In this document: positions 44,412-53,072 of the stretch, piece by piece
Position numbering within the stretch: position 1 is the stretch's first letter
Layout: each line of letters begins with the position of its first letter
Assembly (NCBI GenBank): GCA_963807225.1
Contig: CAWEAD010000007.1
Coordinates: 404,941-468,940 of the forward strand
DNA length: 64,000 nt
Source of the DNA: JAGVGT01 sp963807225
GTDB lineage: Bacteria; Desulfobacterota; Desulfobulbia; Desulfobulbales; JAGXFP01
Reading direction: 5' to 3'
Made by a program: the position numbers and the translations under genes
The notes under the pieces: generated by a model
The model's database searches: none
What the model was told of the DNA's origin: nothing
The model's input: only the letters and a program-made list of their open reading frames with translations

Positions 44412-45248
44412 TTATAATATTACTTCCTTGTGGCGGTGAGCATGACACTGGATATTGACCGCCACCGGCAAGCTGGCAATATGGGTCGGGAATACCTCAA
44501 GGTGCACGGCCAGGGCGGTATTGGAACCGCCCATCCCTTCTACCCCTTGACCCTCGCGGTTCAAACGCGCCAGAATCTCTCTTTCCAGCTCGGCCACATC
44601 GCCGCGCTGGTGCGCTTGGCCCAGGGGCCTGAAGAGTGAGCGCTTGGCCAGCAGGGCCGCCTTTTCAAAGGTCCCTCCCACCCCGACCCCCACCACCAGT
44701 GGCGGGCAGGGATTGGGGCCGGCCGCATAGACCGTTTGGCAGACGAAATCGATGATGCCGGCCGTACCGGCCGAAGGCGGCAGCATCTGCAAGCGGCTCA
44801 TGTTTTCACTCCCGCAACCTTTAGGCAGGTAGAAAATTCGCAGCTGGTCGCCGGGCACCAAACCTTGGTGAATCACGGCCGGAGTGTTGGTCCCGGTATT
44901 CTTTCGGGTTAAGGGATCGCAGACCGACATCCGCAGATAACCCTGGCGATAACCCTGGCTGACTCCTTCCTGGATGGCTGCCTCCAGATCTCCGTCCAGC
45001 CGCAACTCCCGGCCGATTTCGACGAAGAAAACGCTGATGCCGGTATCCTGACACACCGGCATCTTCTCACGGCTGGCGATATCGGCATTGACCAGGAGCA
45101 GATCGAGGAGATCGCGGGAACGGGGCGACTCTTCCCGGTCTCGGGCCTGGACCAGCGCATCGAGAATATCCGGCTCCAGATCACAGGCCGCCTCAGCTAC
45201 CAGTTCCTTAACCGCTTCGGTAACCCCGGCCATCTCCATGGTTCTCAT
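44412..45248 (-). CDS. Class I fumarate hydratase, alpha subunit
   Basis: Catalytic 4Fe-4S subunit that, with the beta chain, interconverts fumarate and malate. The 278-residue protein has three Cys ligands in PVCQDTGIS, LPKGCGSENMS and VNIQCHAHR, and the substrate loop DPLTRKNTGTNTPAVIH. ATG at 45248 is chosen, 6 bases past the panB stop; GTG at 45254 is an alternative. It lies between panB and the beta-subunit gene. Confidence 0.93.
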   Translation of the reverse strand: MRTMEMAGVTEAVKELVAEAACDLEPDILDALVQARDREESPRSRDLLDLLLVNADIASREKMPVCQDTGISVFFVEIGRELRLDGDLEAAIQEGVSQGYRQGYLRMSVCDPLTRKNTGTNTPAVIHQGLVPGDQLRIFYLPKGCGSENMSRLQMLPPSAGTAGIIDFVCQTVYAAGPNPCPPLVVGVGVGGTFEKAALLAKRSLFRPLGQAHQRGDVAELEREILARLNREGQGVEGMGGSNTALAVHLEVFPTHIASLPVAVNIQCHAHRHKEVIL

Positions 45249-45254
45249 GGGCAC

Positions 45255-46094
45255 CTATTCCTTAAGAAGATCGCGCAAGTCGCCTTTGAGGTTAAAGCTA
45301 TGTTCGTCAGCCGGATAGACACCACTCTTGACCTCGTCGCGATAGGCGGCCAAGGCGGTCTTGATCTGCGGGGCCAGATTGGCGTAAGTCTTGACGAAAC
45401 TAGGCACGTATTTTTCGAACAAACCCAGAATGTCGTGGCTGACCAACACTTGGCCATCGCAGCCGGGACCGGCGCCGATGCCTATAGTGGGGATGGCGAT
45501 CTCCCGGCTGATCCGCTCGGCCAATTGCGCCGGCACACATTCCAGGACCACGCTGAAGGCCCCGGCTGTCGCCAGATCCTGGGCCGAGGTCAGGAGACGT
45601 TGGGCCGATTCGGCGTCGCGCCCCTGCACCTTGAAACCGCCCAGCGAGGTGGCGGTCTGAGGGGTAAGGCCGATATGGCCCATGACCGGAATCCCGGCCC
45701 GGACCAGGGCCCGAACCTGTTCGCAGACCTCGCTGCCGCCTTCGATCTTGACGGCATCACAACCGGCCTCCTTCAGAAAACGGCCGCCGTTGACCACTGC
45801 ATCGTAAGCGGAGGTCTGGTAAGACATGAACGGCATGTCGCCCACCAGGAGCGCCCTGTTCACCCCGCGCCGCACCGCCCGACAGTGGTGGAGCATCTCC
45901 TCCATGGTCACCGGCACGGTGGAATCATAGCCCAACACCACATTGCCCAGGGAGTCGCCAACCAGCACCACATCAAGGCCGCAGGCATCGATCATCCGGG
46001 CCATGCTGACATCATAAGCGGTCAAGACGGATATTTTCTCGCCGGCCGCTTTCATGGCGACGATATCAGGAATAGTCAGTTTATTTTTCGACAT
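45255..46094 (-). CDS. panB: 3-methyl-2-oxobutanoate hydroxymethyltransferase
   Basis: Makes ketopantoate from alpha-ketoisovalerate and methylene-tetrahydrofolate, the first step of pantothenate synthesis. The 279-residue TIM-barrel protein has the metal site VGDSLGNVVLGYDST, VKIEGG, MGHIGLTPQ and the catalytic-Glu region VVLECVPA followed by TIGIGAGPGCDGQVLV. No panC or panD is adjacent. It lies 21 bp downstream of ruvB and directly before the fumarase genes. Confidence 0.96.
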   Translation of the reverse strand: MSKNKLTIPDIVAMKAAGEKISVLTAYDVSMARMIDACGLDVVLVGDSLGNVVLGYDSTVPVTMEEMLHHCRAVRRGVNRALLVGDMPFMSYQTSAYDAVVNGGRFLKEAGCDAVKIEGGSEVCEQVRALVRAGIPVMGHIGLTPQTATSLGGFKVQGRDAESAQRLLTSAQDLATAGAFSVVLECVPAQLAERISREIAIPTIGIGAGPGCDGQVLVSHDILGLFEKYVPSFVKTYANLAPQIKTALAAYRDEVKSGVYPADEHSFNLKGDLRDLLKE

Positions 46095-46115
46095 ATGTTC
46101 GACCTCGGTTCTCTG

Positions 46116-47162
46116 TTAAAACAGTTTACCAGACGGTTCGTCCCCTGTCAGTAGTGCCGCCGCTCCCGAAAAGGAGCGGCCGAAATGCTCGTAAGCGGCT
46201 CTGGTCGCCATCCGCCCCCGGGAGGTGCGAACCAGAAAGCCGGCCTGAATCAGAAATGGTTCGTACACGTCCTCGAGGGTATTCTTTTCCTCACAGACCG
46301 CCGTGGCCATGGTTTCGATACCCAGCGGGCCGCCCTGAAACTTGTCGATGATGGTCAGGAGGATGCGGCGATCCATCTCATCGAGACCCAATTGGTCGAC
46401 AGCCAGCATGGTCAGGGCCTGGTCGGCAACCTTGGCGGAGACCTTCCCACCCGCCTTCACATCGGCGAAATCCCGAACCCGCTTCAAGAGCCGATTAGCG
46501 ATTCTGGGGGTGCCCCGGGAACGGCGGCCGATCTCGCGGGCCCCGGCTTCGTCAATATCAATGTGCAGTACCCTGGCGGCACGCTGGACGATCTGTACCA
46601 GATCTTCGATCTCGTAGAAGTCGAGACGAAGTACCACGCCGAACCGGTCGCGCAGGGGCGGAGTCAAGAGCCCGGTTCTGGTGGTGGCCCCGACCAGGGT
46701 GAAACTGGGCAGATCCATTTTCACCGAGCGGGCGCCCGGTCCCTGGCCGATGACCAGATCGAGCTGGAAGTCCTCCATGGCCGGATAGAGAATCTCTTCC
46801 ACCACATGGTTAAGACGATGAATCTCATCGATGAAGAGCACATCGCCGGGTAAGAGACTGGTCAAAATGGCGGCCAGGTCGCCGGGTTTTTCAATAACCG
46901 GCCCCGAGGTGACCCGAATGTTGGCGCCCATCTCATGGGCAATGATATAGGCCAGCGTGGTCTTGCCCAACCCCGGAAATCCGTGGAAAAGCACATGGTC
47001 GAGGGGCTCGCCCCGATTTTTGGCGGCCTGGATGGTAATCTCCAGATTGCGCTTGAGCTTGTCCTGGCCGATATACTGGGACAACGACCGGGGCCGGATG
47101 GCCAGATCCAGGTCTTCGTCCCGGCCGGACCGAGCGCTGACAATCCGCTCTTCGTCGTTCAT
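46116..47162 (-). CDS. ruvB: Holliday junction branch migration ATPase RuvB
   Basis: Hexameric AAA+ motor that moves Holliday junctions with RuvA. The 348-residue protein has RPRSLSQYIGQDKLKRNLEI, Walker A GFPGLGKTT, Walker B VLFIDEIHRL, sensor 1 VGATTRTG, and the winged-helix Arg/Gly signature RGRMATRAAYEHFG. It overlaps ruvA by four bases. Confidence 0.97.
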   Translation of the reverse strand: MNDEERIVSARSGRDEDLDLAIRPRSLSQYIGQDKLKRNLEITIQAAKNRGEPLDHVLFHGFPGLGKTTLAYIIAHEMGANIRVTSGPVIEKPGDLAAILTSLLPGDVLFIDEIHRLNHVVEEILYPAMEDFQLDLVIGQGPGARSVKMDLPSFTLVGATTRTGLLTPPLRDRFGVVLRLDFYEIEDLVQIVQRAARVLHIDIDEAGAREIGRRSRGTPRIANRLLKRVRDFADVKAGGKVSAKVADQALTMLAVDQLGLDEMDRRILLTIIDKFQGGPLGIETMATAVCEEKNTLEDVYEPFLIQAGFLVRTSRGRMATRAAYEHFGRSFSGAAALLTGDEPSGKLF

Positions 47163-47776
47163 GCCATGCTCCTCAGAGCCCGGCGTAACATTTCTTCCAA
47201 GCTCAATGCCGCATAGTCATCCTTCGACCCGGCAGTTTTCACCCTCTCCACGGCCTGCCGCGCGCTGGCCGGGGGATAGCCCAGGTTGACCAGGGCGGAG
47301 ATCACGTCGGCCGCCTGCTGATCGACCTCTTCGGGGTGACCGGCTACGACCGTGCCACTATCCAGAGCAGGGATAAACTGAACTTTGTCCTTCAACTCGA
47401 CGCAGAGGCGTTCCGCCGTTTTCCGGCCGACCCCGGGCAACTTGGTGAGCCGGCCCAGATCGCCGGTCAGAATGGCCGAGGCCAGGGCAGCCGGATTAAG
47501 CCCGGAGAGGATGTTCATGGCCAGCTTGGGACCGACCCCGGACACACTGGTCAGGACGATGAACATCTCCTTTTCTTGTCGTTCGCTGAAACCGTAGAGA
47601 TCAATGCTGTCCTCGCGGACATTGGTGTAGATGTGGAGAAAGACCTCCGCCCCAATCTCCGGTAAACGATGCAGGCCGGTGGGCGAGAAACAGACGTCAT
47701 AGCCAACGCCGCCGACCTCGACAATCAATTCATCCGACGATTTGTGGGTCAGAATCCCTCTGAGGCTGGCAATCAT
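47159..47776 (-). CDS. ruvA: Holliday junction DNA-binding protein RuvA
   Basis: Tetrameric junction-binding partner of RuvB. The 205-residue protein has the N-terminal OB fold (MIASLRGIL, then VGGVGYDVCFS), tandem HhH motifs (LTSVSGVGPKLAMNIL and LTKLPGVGRKTAERLCVEL), and a C-terminal RuvB-binding domain (ISALVNLGYPPASARQAV). Four-base overlaps with both ruvC and ruvB show a coupled ruvCAB operon. Confidence 0.97.
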   Translation of the reverse strand: MIASLRGILTHKSSDELIVEVGGVGYDVCFSPTGLHRLPEIGAEVFLHIYTNVREDSIDLYGFSERQEKEMFIVLTSVSGVGPKLAMNILSGLNPAALASAILTGDLGRLTKLPGVGRKTAERLCVELKDKVQFIPALDSGTVVAGHPEEVDQQAADVISALVNLGYPPASARQAVERVKTAGSKDDYAALSLEEMLRRALRSMA

Positions 47777-48297
47777 CGTCGCCCTTTCTTTGCTGGAATA
47801 GTGCGGTCGGCGGAGCCGTCGACCGGGCTGAAACGGGAATGGTTGGCATGACAGATAGCCACGGCCAGGGCATCGGCCGCATCTTGGCTGGGCACTTTGT
47901 CCAGGGACAGCAGGATTCTGACCATATGCTGAATCTGCGCCTTGTCGGCATTGCCGTAACCAGCCGCGGCCAGTTTGATTTGCCGGGGGCTGTACTCGGA
48001 CAGCGGCAGCCCGGCCTGCAGGGCAGCCAGGATCAGCACCCCTCGGGCATGCCCGAGCTTCAAGGCCGAATTGGCGTTTTTAGCCATGAAGACTTCCTCG
48101 ATGGCTACCTGACCCGGACGGTGGTCGGCAATCACCTCGCCAATACCTTGGTGAATTTCCAGGAGTCGCTCCCCAAAACTATTGCCGACCGAGACCCGGA
48201 TCACGCCGCAGGCGACAAAATTCAACCTCGCCCCGCTCACCTCGATCAGGCCGTAACCAGCCGCCCGGGAACCGGGATCAATGCCGAGAATAATCAA
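47773..48297 (-). CDS. ruvC: Holliday junction resolvase RuvC
   Basis: Dimeric endonuclease that resolves Holliday junctions. The 174-residue protein has the acidic active site: ILGIDPGSRAAGYG, VAIEEVFMAKN, and QDAADALAVAICHAN near the C terminus. It lies 20 bp after yebC and overlaps ruvA. Confidence 0.96.
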   Translation of the reverse strand: MIILGIDPGSRAAGYGLIEVSGARLNFVACGVIRVSVGNSFGERLLEIHQGIGEVIADHRPGQVAIEEVFMAKNANSALKLGHARGVLILAALQAGLPLSEYSPRQIKLAAAGYGNADKAQIQHMVRILLSLDKVPSQDAADALAVAICHANHSRFSPVDGSADRTIPAKKGRR

Positions 48298-48317
48298 GGT
48301 TCCTGGCCTGGTTCCAC

Positions 48318-49067
48318 TCAGGAAATCTTTTCCATGATTTCCTCGGGTATATCGAAATTGGCATGTACTTTCTGGACGTCATCATTGTCTTCCAGATTTT
48401 CCAGCAAGCGCATGAGCTGCTTGGCGGTCTTTTCATCGGCCAGTTCAATAACGTTCTTGGGGATCATCGAGACCGAGGCCTCGAGAAATTCGACCCCCTG
48501 CTCCTCCAGGGCTGCGCGGACCGTCTCGAAATCCTCCGGGGCGGTGAGAACCTGGAACACGTTATCGTCATCGACGACATCCTCGGCTCCGGCTTCCAGG
48601 GCCATCTCCATCAGCTTTTCTTCGTCGATGACGTTCTTCTCGACCAGAATCTCACCCTTCTTGTCGAACATCCAACTAACACAGCCGGATTCTCCCAGGT
48701 TGCCGCCGGCCTTGGAGAAAAAATGCCGGACATCACCGACCGTCCGGTTCTTGTTGTCGGTCATGCATTCGACCAGCACCGCCACCCCACCAGGACCGTA
48801 ACCCTCGTAAAGGATCTCGTCGTAATTTTCACCTTCGCCGCCACCGGCCCCTTTCTTGATCGCCCGATCGATATTGTCCTTAGGCATATTCTCGGCCCGG
48901 CCAGCGGCGATGGCGCTGCGCAGCCGGGGATTACCGTCGGGGTCGCCACCGCCCATGCGGGCAGCCACGGTAATTTCCTTGATCAGTTTGAAAAAGGTCT
49001 TGCTCTTCCTGGCGTCGGCCGCCCCCTTGCGATGTTTGATATTCGCCCACTTGGAATGTCCGGACAT
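48318..49067 (-). CDS. yebC: YebC/TACO1 family protein
   Basis: A 249-residue member of the YebC family, described both as DNA-binding transcriptional regulators and as ribosome-associated factors for difficult peptide motifs. It begins MSGHSKWANIKHRKGAADA and has GYGPGGVAVLVECMTDNKNRTV and the acidic C-terminal region LMRLLENLEDNDDVQKVHANFD. ATG at 49067 has AGGAG 9 bases upstream. It is first in the yebC-ruvCAB series. Confidence 0.95.
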   Translation of the reverse strand: MSGHSKWANIKHRKGAADARKSKTFFKLIKEITVAARMGGGDPDGNPRLRSAIAAGRAENMPKDNIDRAIKKGAGGGEGENYDEILYEGYGPGGVAVLVECMTDNKNRTVGDVRHFFSKAGGNLGESGCVSWMFDKKGEILVEKNVIDEEKLMEMALEAGAEDVVDDDNVFQVLTAPEDFETVRAALEEQGVEFLEASVSMIPKNVIELADEKTAKQLMRLLENLEDNDDVQKVHANFDIPEEIMEKIS

Positions 49068-49085
49068 AAACAAAAACTCCTTTAA

Positions 49086-49727
49086 TTACTTGATATCAGT
49101 AGAGTTCCGTCCTATCTGGTGCGCCGGCATGGCGCCCCGAAAGTCCAGACCGAGGACGAAGACCTCGCGGCTTTCCTTCCTGGAACTCATTGGTTTGACT
49201 ATTTTTACCCGAGCGAAGGACCTGCGGACCTCATCGACATACTCCCGAAAATCCTCGCCCTCGAAAACCTTGCAATAAAATGCCCCGCCCGGCTGCAGCA
49301 AAAGCCCGGCGAGCTCCAGCGCCCGGCGGGCCAGATCCAGCGAATGCTGCTGATCGGCCCACTTGTTGCCGGTGGTCCGGGGGGCCATATCACTTACCAC
49401 CGCCGAGTAATTTTGGCAAGCCCGGCGCAGTTCCGCGACCGTCTCCTCGTTCATGATATCGGCAGCCAGTACACGGATCGGAGCCCCGCCTCCGGCGGAT
49501 ATTCCCTTGCCGGTCTGCAGGTCCACCCCGACCACCAGGCCGGAGGGTCCGACAATCTTAGCGATGTACTGCGACCAACTGCCCGGCTGGCAACCCAGGT
49601 CCAAAACCCGGTCGCCCTTCTTCAGAAAGGCATGCTTCTTTTGCGCCTCTTCGAGCTTGTAGACCGAGCGGGCCGGATAGCCTTCCTTCTTGGCTTTCTT
49701 GAAATAATGATCCTGGACTATTTTCAC
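49086..49727 (-). CDS. rlmE: 23S rRNA (uridine-2'-O)-methyltransferase
   Basis: RrmJ/FtsJ-type enzyme that methylates U2552 of 23S rRNA late in 50S assembly. The 213-residue protein has the SAM motif VLDLGCQPGSWSQY, VVSDMAPRTTGNK and FYCKVFEGE, supplying the K-D-K-E tetrad with Lys10 region DHYFKKAKKEGYPARSVYKL. It lies 18 bp upstream of yebC on the same strand. Confidence 0.94.
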   Translation of the reverse strand: MKIVQDHYFKKAKKEGYPARSVYKLEEAQKKHAFLKKGDRVLDLGCQPGSWSQYIAKIVGPSGLVVGVDLQTGKGISAGGGAPIRVLAADIMNEETVAELRRACQNYSAVVSDMAPRTTGNKWADQQHSLDLARRALELAGLLLQPGGAFYCKVFEGEDFREYVDEVRRSFARVKIVKPMSSRKESREVFVLGLDFRGAMPAHQIGRNSTDIK

Positions 49728-50041
49728 TTTGAGACCTCGCCTGGTGTAACCGAAATAAACACCACGCCGCCGGCCGCCGCGCGATCTTTCCGGGCTGCCC
49801 CGAAATACCTTTCAAATTAGTTTATTTACCGTCTATATACAAGGAAATAGCTGGACGTCGCCACGGACAATAAAGTCTTATCCTTGATAACAAAAGACCT
49901 CAAGCCTGCAACAAAACAGGGTAGCGCGACACGACCTGACGAAGCGCACAAAAAAGCCCCCGAGAACTATTCCCGGGGGCTGTGGAGGAGAAGCGATCCG
50001 GTTCGCACCGGATCACCATGAGGCCATCGTTAAATATTTTT
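49728..50041. other. 314-bp gap between the DUF2318 gene and rlmE
   Basis: Contains the terminator at 49950-49981. No coding sequence or other element was recognised in the rest. Confidence 0.5.
49950..49981 (-). terminator. Rho-independent terminator after the DUF2318 lipoprotein gene
   Basis: On the minus strand AGCCCCCG pairs with CGGGGGCT around an 11-base loop and is followed by TTTTTT. It lies about 60 bp past the stop codon of the DUF2318 gene. Confidence 0.8.
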
Positions 50042-50512
50042 TTACTTGATCCGATACTTCATGTACCAGGTATTGGCATTGATATCCTTCATGGCGATAA
50101 CCATATTGTCGCCGCTGACCGTTCTCTCCAGCGGGGCCGGATTACAGCCGCCCTTAATTTCGTTGATCTTGTTCGAGGCGAACCGTTGGCCGCAGTTCTC
50201 GCAGACCATGAAATCACCGTCCTGGTAATAGCCTTTACCGGCCTTATAGCAGACATCGCAGGCATCGATGGCGGCTCGGAAGACCCCATCCTTGCTCTTC
50301 ATCACAAAGAAGGTCACCATGGTGCCGTCGTCGGCCTTTACTTTATAGTAGTGGGCTTTACCGTCATCGATACTGGCCAGGGGAATTTGAAATTCGCCGT
50401 TAGTGGGTGTTATCGTCGTGGTACCGCTGGCGTTGGACGGCGCCGTGGTGCAGGCGATCAGACTGACTGGCAGTAGGATCAGCAAAAGAAAGTAGCCAAG
50501 TAAATTTTTCAT
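50042..50512 (-). CDS. DUF2318-domain lipoprotein, predicted metal or Fe-S binding
   Basis: A 156-residue exported protein with a lipobox (LIAC, Cys21) and a DUF2318 domain. Its five-Cys signature is DACDVCYKAGKGY, VCENCGQRF and IKGGCNPAPL, likely to bind iron or an Fe-S/haem-type group. The family is often found near iron-uptake permeases; here the neighbours are a small membrane protein and, farther off, a metal-efflux operon. ATG at 50512 has GAGGAAAATT upstream. Its biochemical role is unknown. Confidence 0.85.
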   Translation of the reverse strand: MKNLLGYFLLLILLPVSLIACTTAPSNASGTTTITPTNGEFQIPLASIDDGKAHYYKVKADDGTMVTFFVMKSKDGVFRAAIDACDVCYKAGKGYYQDGDFMVCENCGQRFASNKINEIKGGCNPAPLERTVSGDNMVIAMKDINANTWYMKYRIK

Positions 50513-50674
50513 AATTTTCCTCATGGTTGATTCGTGGGTTTACCCAAGTTGCCAATTTGAATGAGCAACATCCATGCCAGCCAGGCAAAGATCTTCTGCG
50601 TCGCTTAAAATGGGCGGCGGGACGGGATAAAACGGCAATCCACGCCCATGGTCATCGCCAAGAGGTTTAAACCT

Positions 50675-50710
50675 GGAGAATATTCTTTAAGCCGACAGAG
50701 AATATTCTCC
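50675..50710. repeat. Perfect 12-bp inverted repeat built from two AGAATATTCT palindromes
   Basis: GGAGAATATTCT (50675-50686) and AGAATATTCTCC (50699-50710) are exact complements separated by 12 bases. The inner decamer AGAATATTCT is itself palindromic, so the element can be read as two operator half-sites in tandem or as one hairpin. It is about 160-200 bp upstream of the DUF2318 start. Confidence 0.7.
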
Positions 50711-50733
50711 ACCTGGAGGGCCTAAATAGCAAA

Positions 50734-50768
50734 GGCCCATTAACCTCCGAGGCGAAGGATAATGGGCC
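50734..50768 (-). terminator. Possible terminator of the small membrane protein gene
   Basis: GGCCCATTA (50734-50742) and TAATGGGCC (50760-50768) form a perfect 9-bp stem. On the minus strand it is followed by TTTGCTATTT, a weak U-rich tail, about 90 bp after the stop codon. Confidence 0.45.
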
Positions 50769-50858
50769 CTGACATAACCGGAAAATAAAGCTCGTCGGTA
50801 CTAAAAAGGCATCATGTGTGCCAGTTGGACAGGAAATTACTGGCCAGCTTAAACCGTT

Positions 50859-51071
50859 TCAGCCGCCACCCCGCAGATACTTGAACAATAAGATTACCCC
50901 GGCCAGAGCCAGCAATGGACCATTGGCCGAATACACCAGATAAATCATGGGGTAGCGGGGCCCCAGCAATTCTCGAAGCTTACGGCGATCAACCAGCCCG
51001 GGCACCCAGAAAAGTATCGAAACCAATCCTCCGATCCCCAGGAGAAAAAGGCCGCTAACAAGAAAGATCAT
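50859..51071 (-). CDS. Small two-helix membrane protein of unknown function
   Basis: A 70-residue protein with two hydrophobic helices (about 2-24 and 47-66) and a basic connecting loop (DRRKLRELLGPRYP). It was not recognised as a known family. A good ribosome site (GGGGGAGATAGG) lies directly before the ATG, supporting that it is real. It is on the same strand as, and between, rsmI and the DUF2318 gene. Confidence 0.6.
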   Translation of the reverse strand: MIFLVSGLFLLGIGGLVSILFWVPGLVDRRKLRELLGPRYPMIYLVYSANGPLLALAGVILLFKYLRGGG

Positions 51072-51183
51072 CCTATCTCCCCCTTCAGGACGGAAAGTTC
51101 AGGTAAAAAATGACGGAACCGCAGTTCGTTATTACCAAATGCCAGGCAAATAAATTTTCATTCTTACGCACTGGTTTTTCCCC

Positions 51184-52050
51184 TTACTTCCAGAGTTCAA
51201 GGGCTCGGCTATAGACCTCGGAACGGGAAAGCCCCAGATCGGCGGCGATCTTTCTGCTCGCATCGCGCAGAGACAGGTTAGAATGGTCGCGGTACCAGGC
51301 AATTACCTCGGGTAGCTCCATCGTTTCGGGGACAGCCTTTACGGCCGGAGCTCCAGCGACTATCACCACCAGTTCCCCCCTGATCTCCCGCCGGTCGGCA
51401 AAATCAGCCACCACCTCCGATAACCTCCGATGCAGCAACTCTTCGTGGATCTTACTCAGTTCCCTACCGACGAAAACCTCGCGGTCACCGAAAATATCCA
51501 GGCAATCTCTCAGGGTTTTGAGCAAACGATGTGGCGCCTCGTAAAATATTACCGGTAACTCCCCGACGGATAACGGCTGTAACAGGCGCCGGCGTTCTCC
51601 GCTTTTACCCGGCAGGAAACCCAGGAAGATAAAGCCGCTGTCCGGTAGGGCCGCTACGCTGACCGCCGCGGCCAGGGCCGAGGGGCCTGGTATCGGTACC
51701 AGTTTGATCCCTGCGGCCAGTACCTGCCGAACCAGGATCGCCCCGGGATCCGAGAGGCCGGGGGTGCCGGCGTCTGAAACCAGGGCCAGGTTCAGCCCGG
51801 CGCGAAGAAAACCCATAAGCTTGGCGGCCTGGGCCTGCTCCCGATCCTTGTGATAACTGACCATTTTGGTGTGGATATCCAGGCTGGACAGCAACTTCCT
51901 GGTCTGCCTGGTGTCTTCGGCAGCGATCAGGTCTACTTCCATGAGTATGCGGATCGCCCGCCGGGAGATGTCTTCCAGGTTGCCGATGGGGGTTGCGACC
52001 ACATAAAGGGTGCCGGCACCACCGGTTAGCCGGTCTGGTTCATGAGCCAA
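51184..52050 (-). CDS. rsmI: 16S rRNA (cytidine-1402-2'-O)-methyltransferase
   Basis: Tetrapyrrole-methylase-fold enzyme making Cm1402 in the 30S decoding site. The 288-residue protein has TLYVVATPIGNLEDISRRA, ALVSDAGTPGLSDPG, PIPGPSAL and FYEAPHR, and a C-terminal helix-turn-helix-like tail. The start is a TTG at 52050, inside the last codons of the upstream kinase gene (11-base overlap), with GGAGG 6 bases before it, a clear case of translational coupling. Confidence 0.94.
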   Translation of the reverse strand: MAHEPDRLTGGAGTLYVVATPIGNLEDISRRAIRILMEVDLIAAEDTRQTRKLLSSLDIHTKMVSYHKDREQAQAAKLMGFLRAGLNLALVSDAGTPGLSDPGAILVRQVLAAGIKLVPIPGPSALAAAVSVAALPDSGFIFLGFLPGKSGERRRLLQPLSVGELPVIFYEAPHRLLKTLRDCLDIFGDREVFVGRELSKIHEELLHRRLSEVVADFADRREIRGELVVIVAGAPAVKAVPETMELPEVIAWYRDHSNLSLRDASRKIAADLGLSRSEVYSRALELWK

Positions 52051-52864
52051 GGCTTGCCTCCTCGATCGGTAAACGCAGGGTAAAAAGGGTCCACTCCTGA
52101 TTAACCTGACAGTCCAGGGTGCCATGACAACGCTCCGCCATCTTCCGGGCCAGCCAGAGTCCCAATCCCAGATGACCTTGGCGAGTGGTGTAAAAAGGGG
52201 CGAAGATCCGTTCCAACTCCGCCGCGGCGATGCCGGGGCCGTTATCTGACACCTGCACGGTTACCTCTCCGTCGTCTGAGGTGCAGCTGATTCGTATCTG
52301 CGGTGCAGCAGCCGTTTCCGGCGCCTGCTGTTCAGCCAGGGCCTGGGCGCAATTCTCCAGAAGAACCCCGAGGATCTGGTGAATTTCCTGATAGTGCCGG
52401 TTGAAAATCGGCAAATTCTCACTCAACTGCAGCTCCTTCCGAACCCGGTGCTTGAAAAAGGCGTCACCATTCATAAATTCCAACTCCGTCGCAATGATGG
52501 CGCCGAGCGAGCGGGTATTAGGGCTGGTCCCTACCGCCCTCCCCTCCATTAAGGCGCTGGAGCGCTGCATAATTTCCTGCATGATCCCAACCTCTTTTTC
52601 CAGGTGGACCAACAGACCAGCCCGACGATGGAGGAGTTCGGTCAGTGATCTTCCCAACTCCCGGGTTTCTTCAAGATTATGAGCTTGTTCCAGCTGTTGC
52701 AGAATCGCTCCGGCCCGGCTGAAAAACATCCCGAGCAGTTCGGTCTGCATGGAAAAGGCCTGGGCAACACCGTTCAAGTTGTGCGTCAGTCCCCTGAACC
52801 GGCGCCCTACCGCGGCATCCAATCCGTAAGCCACAAAGGCATCTTCCCAGGCTTTTTCCTCCAT
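52040..52864 (-). CDS. Cytoplasmic histidine kinase with THNLNG-type H box
   Basis: A soluble kinase of about 274 residues without a recognisable sensor domain. The H box is FRGLTHNLNGVAQAFSMQTE, typical of a group common in Geobacter relatives. A helical dimerisation region follows, then a HATPase domain with VLLENCAQAL, VSDNGPGI, IFAPFYTT and GHLGLGLWLA. ATG at 52864 is preferred, with GGAGG 10 bases upstream; ATG at 52873 and GTG at 52939 are alternatives. No response regulator is adjacent. It is translationally coupled to rsmI. Confidence 0.82.
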   Translation of the reverse strand: MEEKAWEDAFVAYGLDAAVGRRFRGLTHNLNGVAQAFSMQTELLGMFFSRAGAILQQLEQAHNLEETRELGRSLTELLHRRAGLLVHLEKEVGIMQEIMQRSSALMEGRAVGTSPNTRSLGAIIATELEFMNGDAFFKHRVRKELQLSENLPIFNRHYQEIHQILGVLLENCAQALAEQQAPETAAAPQIRISCTSDDGEVTVQVSDNGPGIAAAELERIFAPFYTTRQGHLGLGLWLARKMAERCHGTLDCQVNQEWTLFTLRLPIEEASLGS

Positions 52865-53014
52865 GATACTCATGCCTCCCATACAACCCTGTTGTTCAAA
52901 CCCGGGAAAGGTCTGCCGGAACTCTTTTCTCTTCGGCACCCGGATGGCTTAATTCATCGCAGCATTCTAGTCGGAAATCCGGATGAACGAAAAGTATATT
53001 CAGGAATATTTCCC

Positions 53015-53042
53015 TTGCCTTACTCGCCTCAGTTCTTAATAT
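53015..53042 (+). promoter_or_regulatory. Promoter of the arsR-permease operon
   Basis: TTGCCT (53015-53020) and TAATAT (53037-53042) are 16 bases apart. The -10 element abuts the operator at 53038-53063, as expected for a repressed metal-responsive promoter. Confidence 0.6.
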
Positions 53043-53063
53043 ATGAGCAACTGCTCAGACAAG
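53038..53063 (+). promoter_or_regulatory. ArsR/SmtB-type operator
   Basis: The inverted repeat TGAGCA-AC-TGCTCA (53044-53057), flanked by AT-rich bases, matches the form of SmtB/CzrA-type operators (TGAACA-type half-sites). It covers the -10 element and the likely transcription start, so repressor binding would block transcription of its own gene and the permease. Confidence 0.65.
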
Positions 53064-53072
53064 GAGAGGGAA

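Larger units (their letters stand above)
50513..50858. other. 346-bp gap with two prominent inverted repeats
   Basis: No gene is seen between the small membrane protein gene and the DUF2318 gene. It holds the two inverted repeats listed separately (50675-50710, 50734-50768). Confidence 0.5.
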
